Assembly (NCBI RefSeq): GCF_003589925.1
Contig: NZ_CP032382.1
Span: 7,068,001 to 7,132,000, forward strand
Reading direction: 5' to 3'
DNA length: 64,000 nucleotides
DNA from: Chryseolinea soli
Lineage (GTDB): Bacteria > Bacteroidota > Bacteroidia > Cytophagales > Cyclobacteriaceae
The notes under the pieces were generated by a model, which did no database searches, was not told where the DNA came from, and worked only from the letters and a program-made list of their open reading frames with translations. Each line of letters starts with the position of its first letter. Position 1 is the stretch's first letter. This document shows positions 35,523 through 43,477 of this stretch, piece by piece. Position numbers and translations under genes: made by a program.

Positions 35523-36110
35523 ATGCTTGATCGTTTACTCGAATGGGATAAGGAGCTTTTCTTATTCTTCAATGGTTTGCACGCGCCGTGGCTCGACCCC
35601 ATCATGTTGTTTTTCACGGAGACCTTTGTGTGGCTTCCCCTCTATCTCTTCCTGCTTTACCTGGTGATCCGCGACTATAAAAAAGATTGCTGGGTACCCT
35701 TGCTGGGCATTACCATCACCATCTTGCTGTGTGACCAGATCACTTCTGGTTTTATGAAGCCCTTCTTTGAACGGCTCCGGCCGTCGCAGGAACCTTCGCT
35801 TGCCGGACTGATCCATTTGGTGGATGGGTATAAAGGGGGCCTGTATGGATTTGCCTCCAGTCACGCAGCCAACACCTTGGGCACGGCCACGTTCTTTACG
35901 TTGCTGTTCCGTCCAACCAAACCCTGGATCACCTGGCTGTATCTCTGGGCCTTTGCCATGACCTATACACGTCTCTACCTGGGCGTTCACTATCCCGGCG
36001 ATATTTTGGTGGGCGGTGTGATCGGCATTACCTGCGGATGGGTCGGCTACGCCGTTCAAAGCGCCGTGATGGAGCGTGTAGAAAAGAAAAGAACTCCGCC
36101 ACTGTTGTGA
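35523..36110 (+). CDS. PAP2-family membrane phosphatase
   Basis: 195 residues with about five transmembrane helices. The three phosphatase motifs are present: KPFFERLRP (KxxxxxxRP) near 79, the variant SSHAANT near 114 (PSGH position, catalytic His) and TRLYLGVHYPGD (SRxxxxxHxxxD) near 150. Members dephosphorylate undecaprenyl pyrophosphate, phosphatidylglycerol phosphate or similar lipids at the membrane. It begins 2 bp after the histidine kinase stop. Substrate not determined. Confidence 0.9.
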   Translation: MLDRLLEWDKELFLFFNGLHAPWLDPIMLFFTETFVWLPLYLFLLYLVIRDYKKDCWVPLLGITITILLCDQITSGFMKPFFERLRPSQEPSLAGLIHLVDGYKGGLYGFASSHAANTLGTATFFTLLFRPTKPWITWLYLWAFAMTYTRLYLGVHYPGDILVGGVIGITCGWVGYAVQSAVMERVEKKRTPPLL

Positions 36111-36120
36111 GGAGTTCTTT
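36087..36120. terminator. Terminator overlapping the PAP2 stop codon
   Basis: aaaagaactcc (36087-36097) and ggagttcttt (36111-36120) form a 10-bp stem with a 13-nt loop containing the stop codon at 36108-36110. It lies between convergent genes. Confidence 0.75.
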
Positions 36121-36155
36121 CCGGTGAGGCTTCGCCGGAGATCCGGCCGTCCTTC

Positions 36156-36656
36156 TCAATTGAATATTTTTCCCAGCATGCCACCCAGGTCACCCGAACC
36201 CTGCGATGAAGATCCACCCGTGACCTTACCCATCAGATCGCCGATGTCCAGGCCGCCGTTGCCGCTGAACGAGCGCATCATGTTCTGCAGGTCGAAGTCC
36301 GAGTCGTTCGGGTCGTTGGTTTTGTTGATGAACTGGTTCATCACCTGCGGGATCAAACTTCCTGCAATGCTTTGAGCCGCCTGAGGCGACACACCAAATT
36401 TAGAAGCAAAGCTGCCGGCGATGTTGGTGATCATTTGCGCGACCATTGGGTTGCCCGCCAGCGAACCCGACGAGCCACTGAACATCGCGGTCACTTCCTG
36501 AAAGTTGCCCTGGCCTACCTGGTTTTGCAGGCCGCCAAAGATCTGCTGCGCCACCTCCTGGATGGCAGAGCTGTTGAACTGGTCGGGCACAGCCTTGTTC
36601 TGCACAATCGTATCCCCGGCATGTTGTTCCACGAGTTTGATAAGTTGATCGATCAT
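36156..36656 (-). CDS. DUF937-like protein
   Basis: 166 residues, soluble, without signal peptide. The N-terminus MIDQLIKLVEQHAGDTIVQN and the helical repeat FASKFGVSPQAAQSIAGSLIPQ match DUF937 (YidB-like) proteins. The C-terminal tail is Gly/Ser-rich and flexible, and ends with GDLGGMLGKIF, a typical feature of the family. Function is not established. It lies between the terminator at 36087-36120 and riboflavin synthase on the same strand, with no evident functional partner. Confidence 0.8.
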   Translation of the reverse strand: MIDQLIKLVEQHAGDTIVQNKAVPDQFNSSAIQEVAQQIFGGLQNQVGQGNFQEVTAMFSGSSGSLAGNPMVAQMITNIAGSFASKFGVSPQAAQSIAGSLIPQVMNQFINKTNDPNDSDFDLQNMMRSFSGNGGLDIGDLMGKVTGGSSSQGSGDLGGMLGKIFN

Positions 36657-36717
36657 AACGTCTGAGGGTTTTGTTTCTATGAAGGTAGAGAAACCCCGCC
36701 TATACCCGGCACCAAAA

Positions 36718-37302
36718 TCAATTCTTTAACAAACGCTTGACATACTTCCCGATGATATCGAATTCAAGATTCACGGTGTCGCCCACTTTGAGCTGATGAA
36801 AGTTGGTGTGCTCGTGGGTATAAGGGATGATGGCCACCCTAAACCGGCCTTCCTCGCTGTTGTAGCAGGTCAGGCTCACGCCATTCACCGCGATGGAGCC
36901 CTTCTCGACAGTAACGTTTCCCTGCGAAGCATCATACTCGAAATCGAAAAGCCAGCTCCCGTTGTCCTCCGCGATGGCCTTTACCGTGCCGGTCTGATCC
37001 ACGTGACCCTGCACGATATGACCGTCGAAGCGGCCGTTGTTGAGCATGCAGCGCTCGATGTTCACCTTATCGCCGGCCTTCAGACGGCCCAGGTTGGACT
37101 TTTGGAGGGTTTCGTGGATGGCGGTCACCCAATAGGCGCCGTCGTCAATTTTCACCACGGTGAGGCAAACGCCGTTGTGGGAAACACTTTGGTCCACCCG
37201 GAGTTCATGGCTCAGCGTGCTGGCGATCTTAAAATGGGTGTTGGCATTTTCCTGCTCCCGAGCGGCCACGTGGCCCAGGGTCTCGATAATTCCTGTGAAC
37301 AT
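36718..37302 (-). CDS. ribE: Riboflavin synthase, alpha chain
   Basis: 194 residues, a duplicated lumazine-binding barrel beginning MFTGIIE. Each half carries the repeat signature: SVSHNGVCLTV in the first and SIAVNGVSLTC in the second, with GHVDQTG at the junction. It converts two 6,7-dimethyl-8-ribityllumazine molecules into riboflavin. No other rib gene is adjacent. The C-terminus is KYVKRLLKN. Confidence 0.94.
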   Translation of the reverse strand: MFTGIIETLGHVAAREQENANTHFKIASTLSHELRVDQSVSHNGVCLTVVKIDDGAYWVTAIHETLQKSNLGRLKAGDKVNIERCMLNNGRFDGHIVQGHVDQTGTVKAIAEDNGSWLFDFEYDASQGNVTVEKGSIAVNGVSLTCYNSEEGRFRVAIIPYTHEHTNFHQLKVGDTVNLEFDIIGKYVKRLLKN

Positions 37303-37422
37303 AGATTGTTGTTAACGCGCCAAAAGTAGAAAGAAGCGCTTTATGTTGAAAACCCGGGCATTTTCAGGATGGTTCATGGGGCCGGGAGTGTTTCCGGTAG
37401 AAAAATATTTTGGTTTATATTA

Positions 37423-37434
37423 TAAACTAGTTTA
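37423..37434. promoter_or_regulatory. Candidate operator: 12-bp palindrome
   Basis: TAAACTAGTTTA, a perfect palindrome in an AT-rich patch about 90 bp upstream of the membrane protein/winged-helix gene pair. A dimeric regulator such as the winged-helix protein at 38124-38411 could bind it; this is inferred from position only. Confidence 0.35.
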
Positions 37435-37525
37435 CGTCGTAGCCGTATATTTACCCAACAACATGAAATGAAGCGCATTCCTGCTTGAATCGGCCCCTTC
37501 ATCCCAGGCTCGAAGCGGAAGGCTC

Positions 37526-38119
37526 ATGCAACAAAAGAAAGACTGCTATGAAACCAACGACGAAGCCCTTACCACTCAGCAAAGCCTGGACATCATCACG
37601 GAAATGATCAGCCTCACCAAAGGCAACGTCCGGAACAACAGTGTTTACTTCCTGCTTTGGGGATGTGTGATCGCCCTGGCCAACCTGGGCATGTTTGCGT
37701 TGCTTCTGGCGGACTATTCGCGTCCCTATGTCGTTTGGTCCATCGCCATTCCAGCGTGGCTGATAACGATCTATATGGCTTACCGGCAAGGACGGAAACA
37801 ACGCATGGCCACCCACCTCGATCGCATCCACCTGTGGATGTGGCTTTGCTTTGGGGTGGTCATTTTCACGTTGGTTGGCTTTGGGAGATCCATCAACTAC
37901 CAGCTCAATCCCGTCGTCCTGCTCATCAGTGCGCTGCCCACCCTGCTTTCGGGTGTGATGATAAAATTCAAACCGCTCATGGTGGGTGGGATCTTTTTCT
38001 GGGCCTGTGGCTTGCTGGCCTTTGTGGTGGGAAGCCCCTGGCAATTCCTGGTGGGCGCCGTAGCGGTGACAGTGGGTTATATCATTCCCGGCATACTGCT
38101 GCGCAAAAAAGAAGCCTGA
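37526..38119 (+). CDS. Multi-pass membrane protein of unknown function
   Basis: 197 residues: a soluble N-terminus with TTQQSLDIITEMISLTKGNV followed by five to six hydrophobic helices (about 40-60, 68-88, 103-122, 130-148, 150-168 and 172-190) and a basic tail. No catalytic motif was recognised. The next gene, a small winged-helix regulator, starts 4 bp later; such pairs usually form a regulator with its membrane target. The start at 37526 is the first ATG of the frame. Confidence 0.7.
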   Translation: MQQKKDCYETNDEALTTQQSLDIITEMISLTKGNVRNNSVYFLLWGCVIALANLGMFALLLADYSRPYVVWSIAIPAWLITIYMAYRQGRKQRMATHLDRIHLWMWLCFGVVIFTLVGFGRSINYQLNPVVLLISALPTLLSGVMIKFKPLMVGGIFFWACGLLAFVVGSPWQFLVGAVAVTVGYIIPGILLRKKEA

Positions 38120-38123
38120 CGCT

Positions 38124-38411
38124 ATGTTCAAGGACCTCGACCCGCTTTTGCATGCCCAGCTGCGACTGGCGGTCATGTCGTTGCTCATGAGTGTGGCCTC
38201 GGCAGAATTTACCTACATCCGCGAAAAGACCAATAGCACGGCCGGCAACCTTAGCGTGCAGCTCGACAAGCTTTCGGCCGCGGGCTACATTGCCGTGGAG
38301 AAATCTTTTAAAGGAAAGAAGCCCTTGACCACTTGCACCATCACCAAAAAAGGGATCAAGGCTTTCGAAGACTACGTGAACACGCTGAAGCAATACATTC
38401 ACAACCGTTGA
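38124..38411 (+). CDS. Winged-helix DNA-binding transcriptional regulator
   Basis: 95 residues. The pattern LRLAVMSLLMSVASAEFTYIREKTNSTAGNLSVQLDKLSAAGYIAVEKSFKGK (first part residues 13-30, recognition helix about 43-60) is that of small MarR/HTH_34-like winged-helix proteins, which use a 'transcriptional regulator' wHTH without extra domains. The C-terminal helix after TITKKG probably dimerises. Overlapping organisation with the upstream membrane protein (4-bp gap) suggests it controls its own operon, perhaps through the palindrome at 37423-37434. Confidence 0.85.
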   Translation: MFKDLDPLLHAQLRLAVMSLLMSVASAEFTYIREKTNSTAGNLSVQLDKLSAAGYIAVEKSFKGKKPLTTCTITKKGIKAFEDYVNTLKQYIHNR

Positions 38412-38477
38412 CCGGCCTGCACCGGATTCAACACGCATCCAAAATCAAATCATTGTTTTATCACTAAGATCATCGCT

Positions 38478-38699
38478 ATGACCAATGCCACGGAACGAAA
38501 AATATTACGCTGGGTTCACATCATCGCCAGCATTCCCATCATCGGCTACATCTATGGGCCTGTGGCCGAGCGGCCCGAAGCGGTGATCGTGGTCCGCTTC
38601 ATTCTCTTCCCGGCCGTGGTGCTCACGGGGCTGTGGATGTGGAAAGGTCTGTGGTTGAAAAATTGGTGGAAGAAGAAAATGCAGACGGCCTCACGTTGA
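38478..38699 (+). CDS. Small two-helix membrane protein
   Basis: 73 residues: an N-terminal basic region, a hydrophobic segment at about 12-27 (HIIASIPIIGYIYGP), a second at about 37-57 (VRFILFPAVVLTGLWMWKG) and a Lys/Trp-rich tail. No family recognised. It follows the winged-helix regulator by 66 bp and is probably part of the same small operon. Confidence 0.6.
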   Translation: MTNATERKILRWVHIIASIPIIGYIYGPVAERPEAVIVVRFILFPAVVLTGLWMWKGLWLKNWWKKKMQTASR

Positions 38700-38735
38700 C
38701 TTTTATAGGTGAAGTTTTTTAACGGATGCTTCACA

Positions 38736-38761
38736 CGCGAACATTTCCCGCGAACATTTCC
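38736..38761 (+). repeat. Tandem 13-bp repeat before the DUF72 gene
   Basis: cgcgaacatttcc occurs twice head to tail (38736-38748 and 38749-38761), 30 bp upstream of the start codon. Could be an operator or a slippage product. Confidence 0.6.
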
Positions 38762-38791
38762 ATTCTACGTGCATTTTGTACCTTTATCCCC

Positions 38792-39772
38792 ATGGACTTT
38801 GGAAAAGTAGAGAACGAAGACATCAGCCAGGTGGACTTCCGCCTGCCTCCCGATGCGGAAGGCACCGGCACGATCCTAAAAAGAAATAAAGCGTTGGGTC
38901 ATACGCCCCAGATCTTTGTGGGCTGCGCCAAGTGGGGCCGCAAAGATTGGGTGGGAAAGATCTATCCCCTCAAAACCAAGGAGGCAGATTTTCTGAATCA
39001 CTATGCCAAACATTTCAATTGCATCGAGCTGAACGCCACCTTCTATCGCATGCCCACATTTTCCCAAACCCAAGGCTGGGCCGCCAAGGTGGGCGACGAT
39101 TTCAAGTTCTGCCCCAAGTTCACCGACCAGATCACCCACATCAAAAGATTGAAAGATGTAAAGGAAAAAACCGACCAGTTCCTGGAGGGCGTCAGCGGTT
39201 TTGGAAAAAAACTCGGGCCACTCTTTCTCATGCCTCACCCCGGCATGGCTCCCAAAACACTGGACACGATGGAGGCCTTCATCCAGTCACTACCCAAAGA
39301 TCTCGATCTTTTTGTCGAGCTGCGCCACCCGCAGTGGTTCAGCGAAGCCGACGCCAACACCGCCGTATTCAATATGCTGGAACGAAACCACACGGGCTCC
39401 ATCATCACCGACGCGTCCGGAAGAAGAGATTGCGTGCACATGCATCTGTCCACCCCCGAAGCCTTCATCCGCTTCGTAGGTAACGGCCTCCATCCCACCG
39501 ACTACACGCGCATCGACGACTGGGTGCAACGCATCAAGGCCTGGATGGAGCAAGGCATCGAAAAGGTCTATTTCTTTATGCACCAGCACGAAGAACTGCA
39601 CTCGCCCGAACTTAGCAAATACCTGATCCAGCAACTCAACAAACACTGCGGCACACAAATCCCAGAACCCGTTTTTGTAGAAGACATCGCGCCGGTAGCG
39701 GACCTGTTTGGCGCCGCACCATCGGACAAGAAAACGGCAGTCAAAAAAACAGCATCAAAAAAGAAATCATAA
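38792..39772 (+). CDS. DUF72 (YecE-like) family protein
   Basis: 326 residues, TIM-barrel type. FVGCAKWGRKDWVGKIYP near 37-54, HYAKHFNCIELNATFYRMP (about 70-88) and FVELRHPQWF near 170 are DUF72 landmarks, as is the C-terminal KVYFFMHQHEE. A Lys/Ala/Ser tail (KKTAVKKTASKKKS) follows. The biochemical function of the family is not settled. I chose the ATG at 38792, not the earlier 38726 start, because the upstream 22 codons cover the tandem 13-bp repeat and look non-coding. Ends just before a bidirectional terminator. Confidence 0.87.
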   Translation: MDFGKVENEDISQVDFRLPPDAEGTGTILKRNKALGHTPQIFVGCAKWGRKDWVGKIYPLKTKEADFLNHYAKHFNCIELNATFYRMPTFSQTQGWAAKVGDDFKFCPKFTDQITHIKRLKDVKEKTDQFLEGVSGFGKKLGPLFLMPHPGMAPKTLDTMEAFIQSLPKDLDLFVELRHPQWFSEADANTAVFNMLERNHTGSIITDASGRRDCVHMHLSTPEAFIRFVGNGLHPTDYTRIDDWVQRIKAWMEQGIEKVYFFMHQHEELHSPELSKYLIQQLNKHCGTQIPEPVFVEDIAPVADLFGAAPSDKKTAVKKTASKKKS

Positions 39773-39792
39773 CTGCTTCCTCCTTCAAATAA

Positions 39793-39832
39793 AAAAGCCT
39801 TTCCGCATGACGTCACACGGAAAGGGCTTTTA
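39793..39832. terminator. Bidirectional terminator
   Basis: aaaagcctttccg and cggaaagggctttt form a stem around a short loop between the convergent DUF72 and FG-GAP genes, flanked by A-rich and T-rich tracts, so it can stop both transcripts. Confidence 0.8.
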
Positions 39833-39847
39833 TTTTATCATTTAAAA

Positions 39848-42800
39848 CTAGATCGCGCGCAGCGACACCTTTCGAGATTTCCCCGAAGCATCGTAGATCA
39901 CCACCTCTTTTACCTTGGATGACACCGACAGCTTGCGTGAAGATTGCGACAGATAGCCTGCTCCATAATAAAATTCCACGCGTTGTTTCCGTCCATCTTC
40001 GAGGGTCAACTCAGCCCAACGGTCGTTGGGCTCAACGGCTACCACGTGCATCGGCACCGTGGGCTTGCGCGTGAACACCGCCAGGCTGTCGCGGTTTTGC
40101 GAGGCCAGGAAGACCTCGGTGTCTTTTGCACCATAGAGTTTCACCAGGGCCTTGGCATCACCATGCGTGTAGAATCCGCTCTTTGCAGAGGGAAGCGTAT
40201 GAAATCCACCTTTGCCATCGCCCAGTAAGACGAGACCCGTGAAGGCATCGTAGCGACCGATGAACACCTCGTTGCCATAGTCATTGCCCACCATGATCAC
40301 GTCGGTGTTGCCGTCGCCGTTCACATCGTCGGCTACGAGGCCGTTAACGGGAGCCACCTGCACGAGTGTGGGCAGGGCGTGCACGGCGAAGGTTCCGTTG
40401 CCTTTGTTTTCGAGATAGCTGGAGGCCATGTCGTTTGCATCCAGGACCATGGCGTCCTTCAGATCATCCGCCGTAAGCACCTGGTCGGCGGTGGCTTTGC
40501 TATATTGCTTATAGCGGGAGTATTTGTTTCTGAACTTGGGGCTTTGCGAGTTCAACTCATCCCAGAAATGCACGGGATACAACTTCTTCTCTTCGCTGTC
40601 CATCGACACGCGCATGTAGCACGCCAACACGGGATCCACACTGCCGTTGCCGTCGAAGTCTTTGGCAAAGAGTTTCAGTGGCGTTTCGTTGGTCACGTGG
40701 AAGGCATTGTTTTCTCCCAGGTTGCCCACGACATAGTCCGTATCACCATCGTTGTCGAAATCGGCGGCGGCGATGCTATTCCACCAGCCCTTGTGTTGTT
40801 CAGCACCGGAAGCATCTATTTTCGTCAGCGTTTTTCCATTGTTCTTGAAGAAGGTCGGCGCCATAAATTCACCCACCACCAGCAAGTCTTCTTTTCCATC
40901 TTTGTCGAAATCGGTCCACAACGCATCGGTGATCATGCCGGCAAATGCCAAGGCTTCGCATACCTCGTTGGTCACGTCGGTGAACTTGCCTTTGTCGTTC
41001 CGCAGCAAGTAGCTCTGGGGTGGTGTCGGATATTGCGAGGGCACGACCCTGCCGCCGACAAAAAGATCGAGATCGCCGTCGCCATCAAAATCGGCGGCGC
41101 GCACGCAGGAGCCGCTCGCTTTTATTTCGGGCAGCGCATCTTTGCTTTGGGTGAAGACGCCCTTCCCGTTGTTCAGGTACAGTCGATCCTGATAGGAATT
41201 CACATCGGCCTGACCTTCCCAACTGCCGCTCACGATGTAGAGATCCAGGTCGTGATCGTTGTCGGCGTCAAACAGCAACAGGCCTTCATCTTCTTCGCGC
41301 TTCAGTTCATTTTTTTCGTTTTTCACCGTCGGTGCAAAGGTGCCGTCGGGTTTCTGAAGATATACTTGCGCGTTGAAGTAGGTGGAGCCGCCAACAATAA
41401 AATCTTCCCGGCCATCGCCGTTCACATCGCCCACGGACAAACCGGGACCGGCTTGCGAAAATTTATGCGGGATGGTGCGTTGCAGGTTGAAGTCAATAAA
41501 ATCTTCTTCCGGATGTTTGAACAAAATATTCAGTTTCTTATCGCTCTTTTGGAACAGCGTTTCCGCCAAAGCGGGTGATGCCGTCTTCGCTTCTTCTTTT
41601 TTATCCGGCGCATAGGCGATGGCCAACACCTGGTTGGTTTTCACATCGCGCACGAGTTGACTGCCACCGTCGGGCCATTCCACCACCACGGAATCCACCG
41701 AAGCCGTCGAGTCGAGCCCAAAGTGCAACGTCTCTTCCACCGACGACAGGAAGCCGCGGTAAACTGACTCTTCACTGTATTGCATTTTGCCACCACCATA
41801 GCGAAGCGTCACTTTTGCGCCGATGCCGGCGGGGTTCTTTTCTGTTCCCTTCAATTTGATGCGAAGGAAATTCATTTTGCTTTTCTTTTCCTTTCCTGCG
41901 TACAAGGTATTTTCATACAACATCGCCTTGTCGTTGATGCTGTTCACGACATAGTCCAGGTCGCCGTCGTTGTCAAAATCCGCAAACGCGGCGCCGTTGG
42001 AGAACGAAGGCTTGTCGAGGCCCCAGGTTTTGGTGACGTCGCTAAACGTGAGATCACCGTTGTTTTTAAAAGCATAGTTGGGAATGCGGACGATGGGAAT
42101 GGAATCGATCAGGCTGCGGTTGCTGGCGACGTTGCCCACATCGGCACGGTAGTTGGCAAAGTCCTTGTCAGTAATGTCTTTGGGAAACCCGTTTGTAATG
42201 ATAAGATCCTTATTACCGTCATTATCGAAATCGGCAAACAAAGGCGACCAGCTCCACTCGGTTTGGTAAACGCCCGAAAGCTCGCCCACCTCGCTGAACT
42301 TGATGTGCTTGTCGGCACCGTTGTTCAGCTGCAGCATGTTCCGCACGTATTGGTATTCGTATTTAAACTTTTCGTTGTTCAGGTAGTTCTGATAGCTTTT
42401 GTTGCCGATCGTTGTTTTTTTCCGGGCGCTGGTCTCCGGCAACATATCGAGCGTGATGATCTCGGGCAAGCCGTCGTTGTTGATATCGGCGGCATCGTTG
42501 CCCATGGAAAACTGGCTGCTGTGGCCGATGTAGTCGGCAGTAGCGTTCGCGAATTTTCCGTTTTGCTGATTGATGTAAAGAATGTCGTTCGACAAATAAT
42601 CATTCGACACGTAAATGTCCGGCCATCCATCTTTGTTCACGTCGGTGATGGCCAGGCCCAGGCCAAATCCCTCCCACAAAATACCGGCCTCCAGTGTCAC
42701 GTCGGTGAAGGTGCCGTTGCCCTCATTCCGGTAAAGTTTGTCGTTGTTGGGGGATGAGCCGTCGGTGATCTTTGGACGGTAGTTGGTGGGCGTGTTGTTG

Positions 42801-43411
42801 ATCTTCTCGTTCACCAGCACGTAAAGGTCCAGGTCGCCGTCGCGATCATAGTCGAAGAAGGCGGCCATCACACTGTGACCGTTATAATCGATCTTGTAAT
42901 CGGCAGCCATTTCCTTGAAGGTAGGCTCGCCGTTTTTGGCGGCTCCCTGATTGACCAGGAGCAGATTCTTTCGCATTTCCGCGTCGGGATTTGCCGTAGC
43001 GCAAACATAGACATCCATCCACCCGTCGTTGTTGATGTCTACGACGGCCACGCCCTGGTTCCACCGGCCCTTTTTACCGTTCACATTGGCATTTTCCGTA
43101 ATGTCCTTGAATTTAAAACCGCCTTGGTTTAGGTAGAGCCGGTTAGGCTCCTGGTTTCCGCTAAAGAAAACATCCTGCAGGCCATCGTTATTAAAATCCG
43201 CGACACCCACGCCCCCACCGTTGTAGATGTATTCGTACGTAAAAATGTTAAAACTGTCGGACTCCGCTACGGTATTGACAAATTCGATACCGGTATCCTC
43301 GGAAGATTTCAGCTGAAAAAGGGTATTGGGGTTGGTTGGGGTCTTGCATTGTGTCAGGGTCACACAGGCGAGCGAGAAGAGGATCGAGCCTCGCAAAAGT
43401 CTTTTTCTCAT
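39848..43411 (-). CDS. FG-GAP/VCBS-repeat lipoprotein with UnbV/ASPIC domain
   Basis: About 1187 residues with a lipoprotein signal (MRKRLLRGSILFSLACVTLTQCK). Two blocks of FG-GAP repeats with Ca2+-binding DxDxDGxxD motifs (DFNNDGLQDVFF, DYDRDGDLDLYV, DFDNDGDTDYVV and others) form beta-propellers. Between the blocks, near residues 530-610, is an ASPIC/UnbV segment (GIGAKVTLRYGGGKMQYS, SVDSVVVEWPDGG). This CRTAC1-like arrangement is common next to SusCD loci in Bacteroidota, probably as a surface-exposed polymer- or partner-binding protein. The frame opens to 43438, but that stretch is a terminator stem; the ATG at 43409-43411 is preferred. Confidence 0.88.
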   Translation of the reverse strand: MRKRLLRGSILFSLACVTLTQCKTPTNPNTLFQLKSSEDTGIEFVNTVAESDSFNIFTYEYIYNGGGVGVADFNNDGLQDVFFSGNQEPNRLYLNQGGFKFKDITENANVNGKKGRWNQGVAVVDINNDGWMDVYVCATANPDAEMRKNLLLVNQGAAKNGEPTFKEMAADYKIDYNGHSVMAAFFDYDRDGDLDLYVLVNEKINNTPTNYRPKITDGSSPNNDKLYRNEGNGTFTDVTLEAGILWEGFGLGLAITDVNKDGWPDIYVSNDYLSNDILYINQQNGKFANATADYIGHSSQFSMGNDAADINNDGLPEIITLDMLPETSARKKTTIGNKSYQNYLNNEKFKYEYQYVRNMLQLNNGADKHIKFSEVGELSGVYQTEWSWSPLFADFDNDGNKDLIITNGFPKDITDKDFANYRADVGNVASNRSLIDSIPIVRIPNYAFKNNGDLTFSDVTKTWGLDKPSFSNGAAFADFDNDGDLDYVVNSINDKAMLYENTLYAGKEKKSKMNFLRIKLKGTEKNPAGIGAKVTLRYGGGKMQYSEESVYRGFLSSVEETLHFGLDSTASVDSVVVEWPDGGSQLVRDVKTNQVLAIAYAPDKKEEAKTASPALAETLFQKSDKKLNILFKHPEEDFIDFNLQRTIPHKFSQAGPGLSVGDVNGDGREDFIVGGSTYFNAQVYLQKPDGTFAPTVKNEKNELKREEDEGLLLFDADNDHDLDLYIVSGSWEGQADVNSYQDRLYLNNGKGVFTQSKDALPEIKASGSCVRAADFDGDGDLDLFVGGRVVPSQYPTPPQSYLLRNDKGKFTDVTNEVCEALAFAGMITDALWTDFDKDGKEDLLVVGEFMAPTFFKNNGKTLTKIDASGAEQHKGWWNSIAAADFDNDGDTDYVVGNLGENNAFHVTNETPLKLFAKDFDGNGSVDPVLACYMRVSMDSEEKKLYPVHFWDELNSQSPKFRNKYSRYKQYSKATADQVLTADDLKDAMVLDANDMASSYLENKGNGTFAVHALPTLVQVAPVNGLVADDVNGDGNTDVIMVGNDYGNEVFIGRYDAFTGLVLLGDGKGGFHTLPSAKSGFYTHGDAKALVKLYGAKDTEVFLASQNRDSLAVFTRKPTVPMHVVAVEPNDRWAELTLEDGRKQRVEFYYGAGYLSQSSRKLSVSSKVKEVVIYDASGKSRKVSLRAI

Positions 43412-43420
43412 AGGGTATAC

Positions 43421-43456
43421 ATAAAAAAGTAAGGCCAATTTACATTGGCCTTACTT
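43421..43456 (-). terminator. Strong terminator between susD and the FG-GAP gene
   Basis: Perfect 13-bp stem aagtaaggccaat (43427-43439) / attggccttactt (43444-43456) with a ttac loop, followed on the minus strand by TTTTTTAT. It begins 21 bp after the SusD stop and ends 10 bp before the FG-GAP start, so most transcripts should stop before that gene. Confidence 0.88.
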
Positions 43457-43477
43457 AAAATCAGATAATTAAATCAA

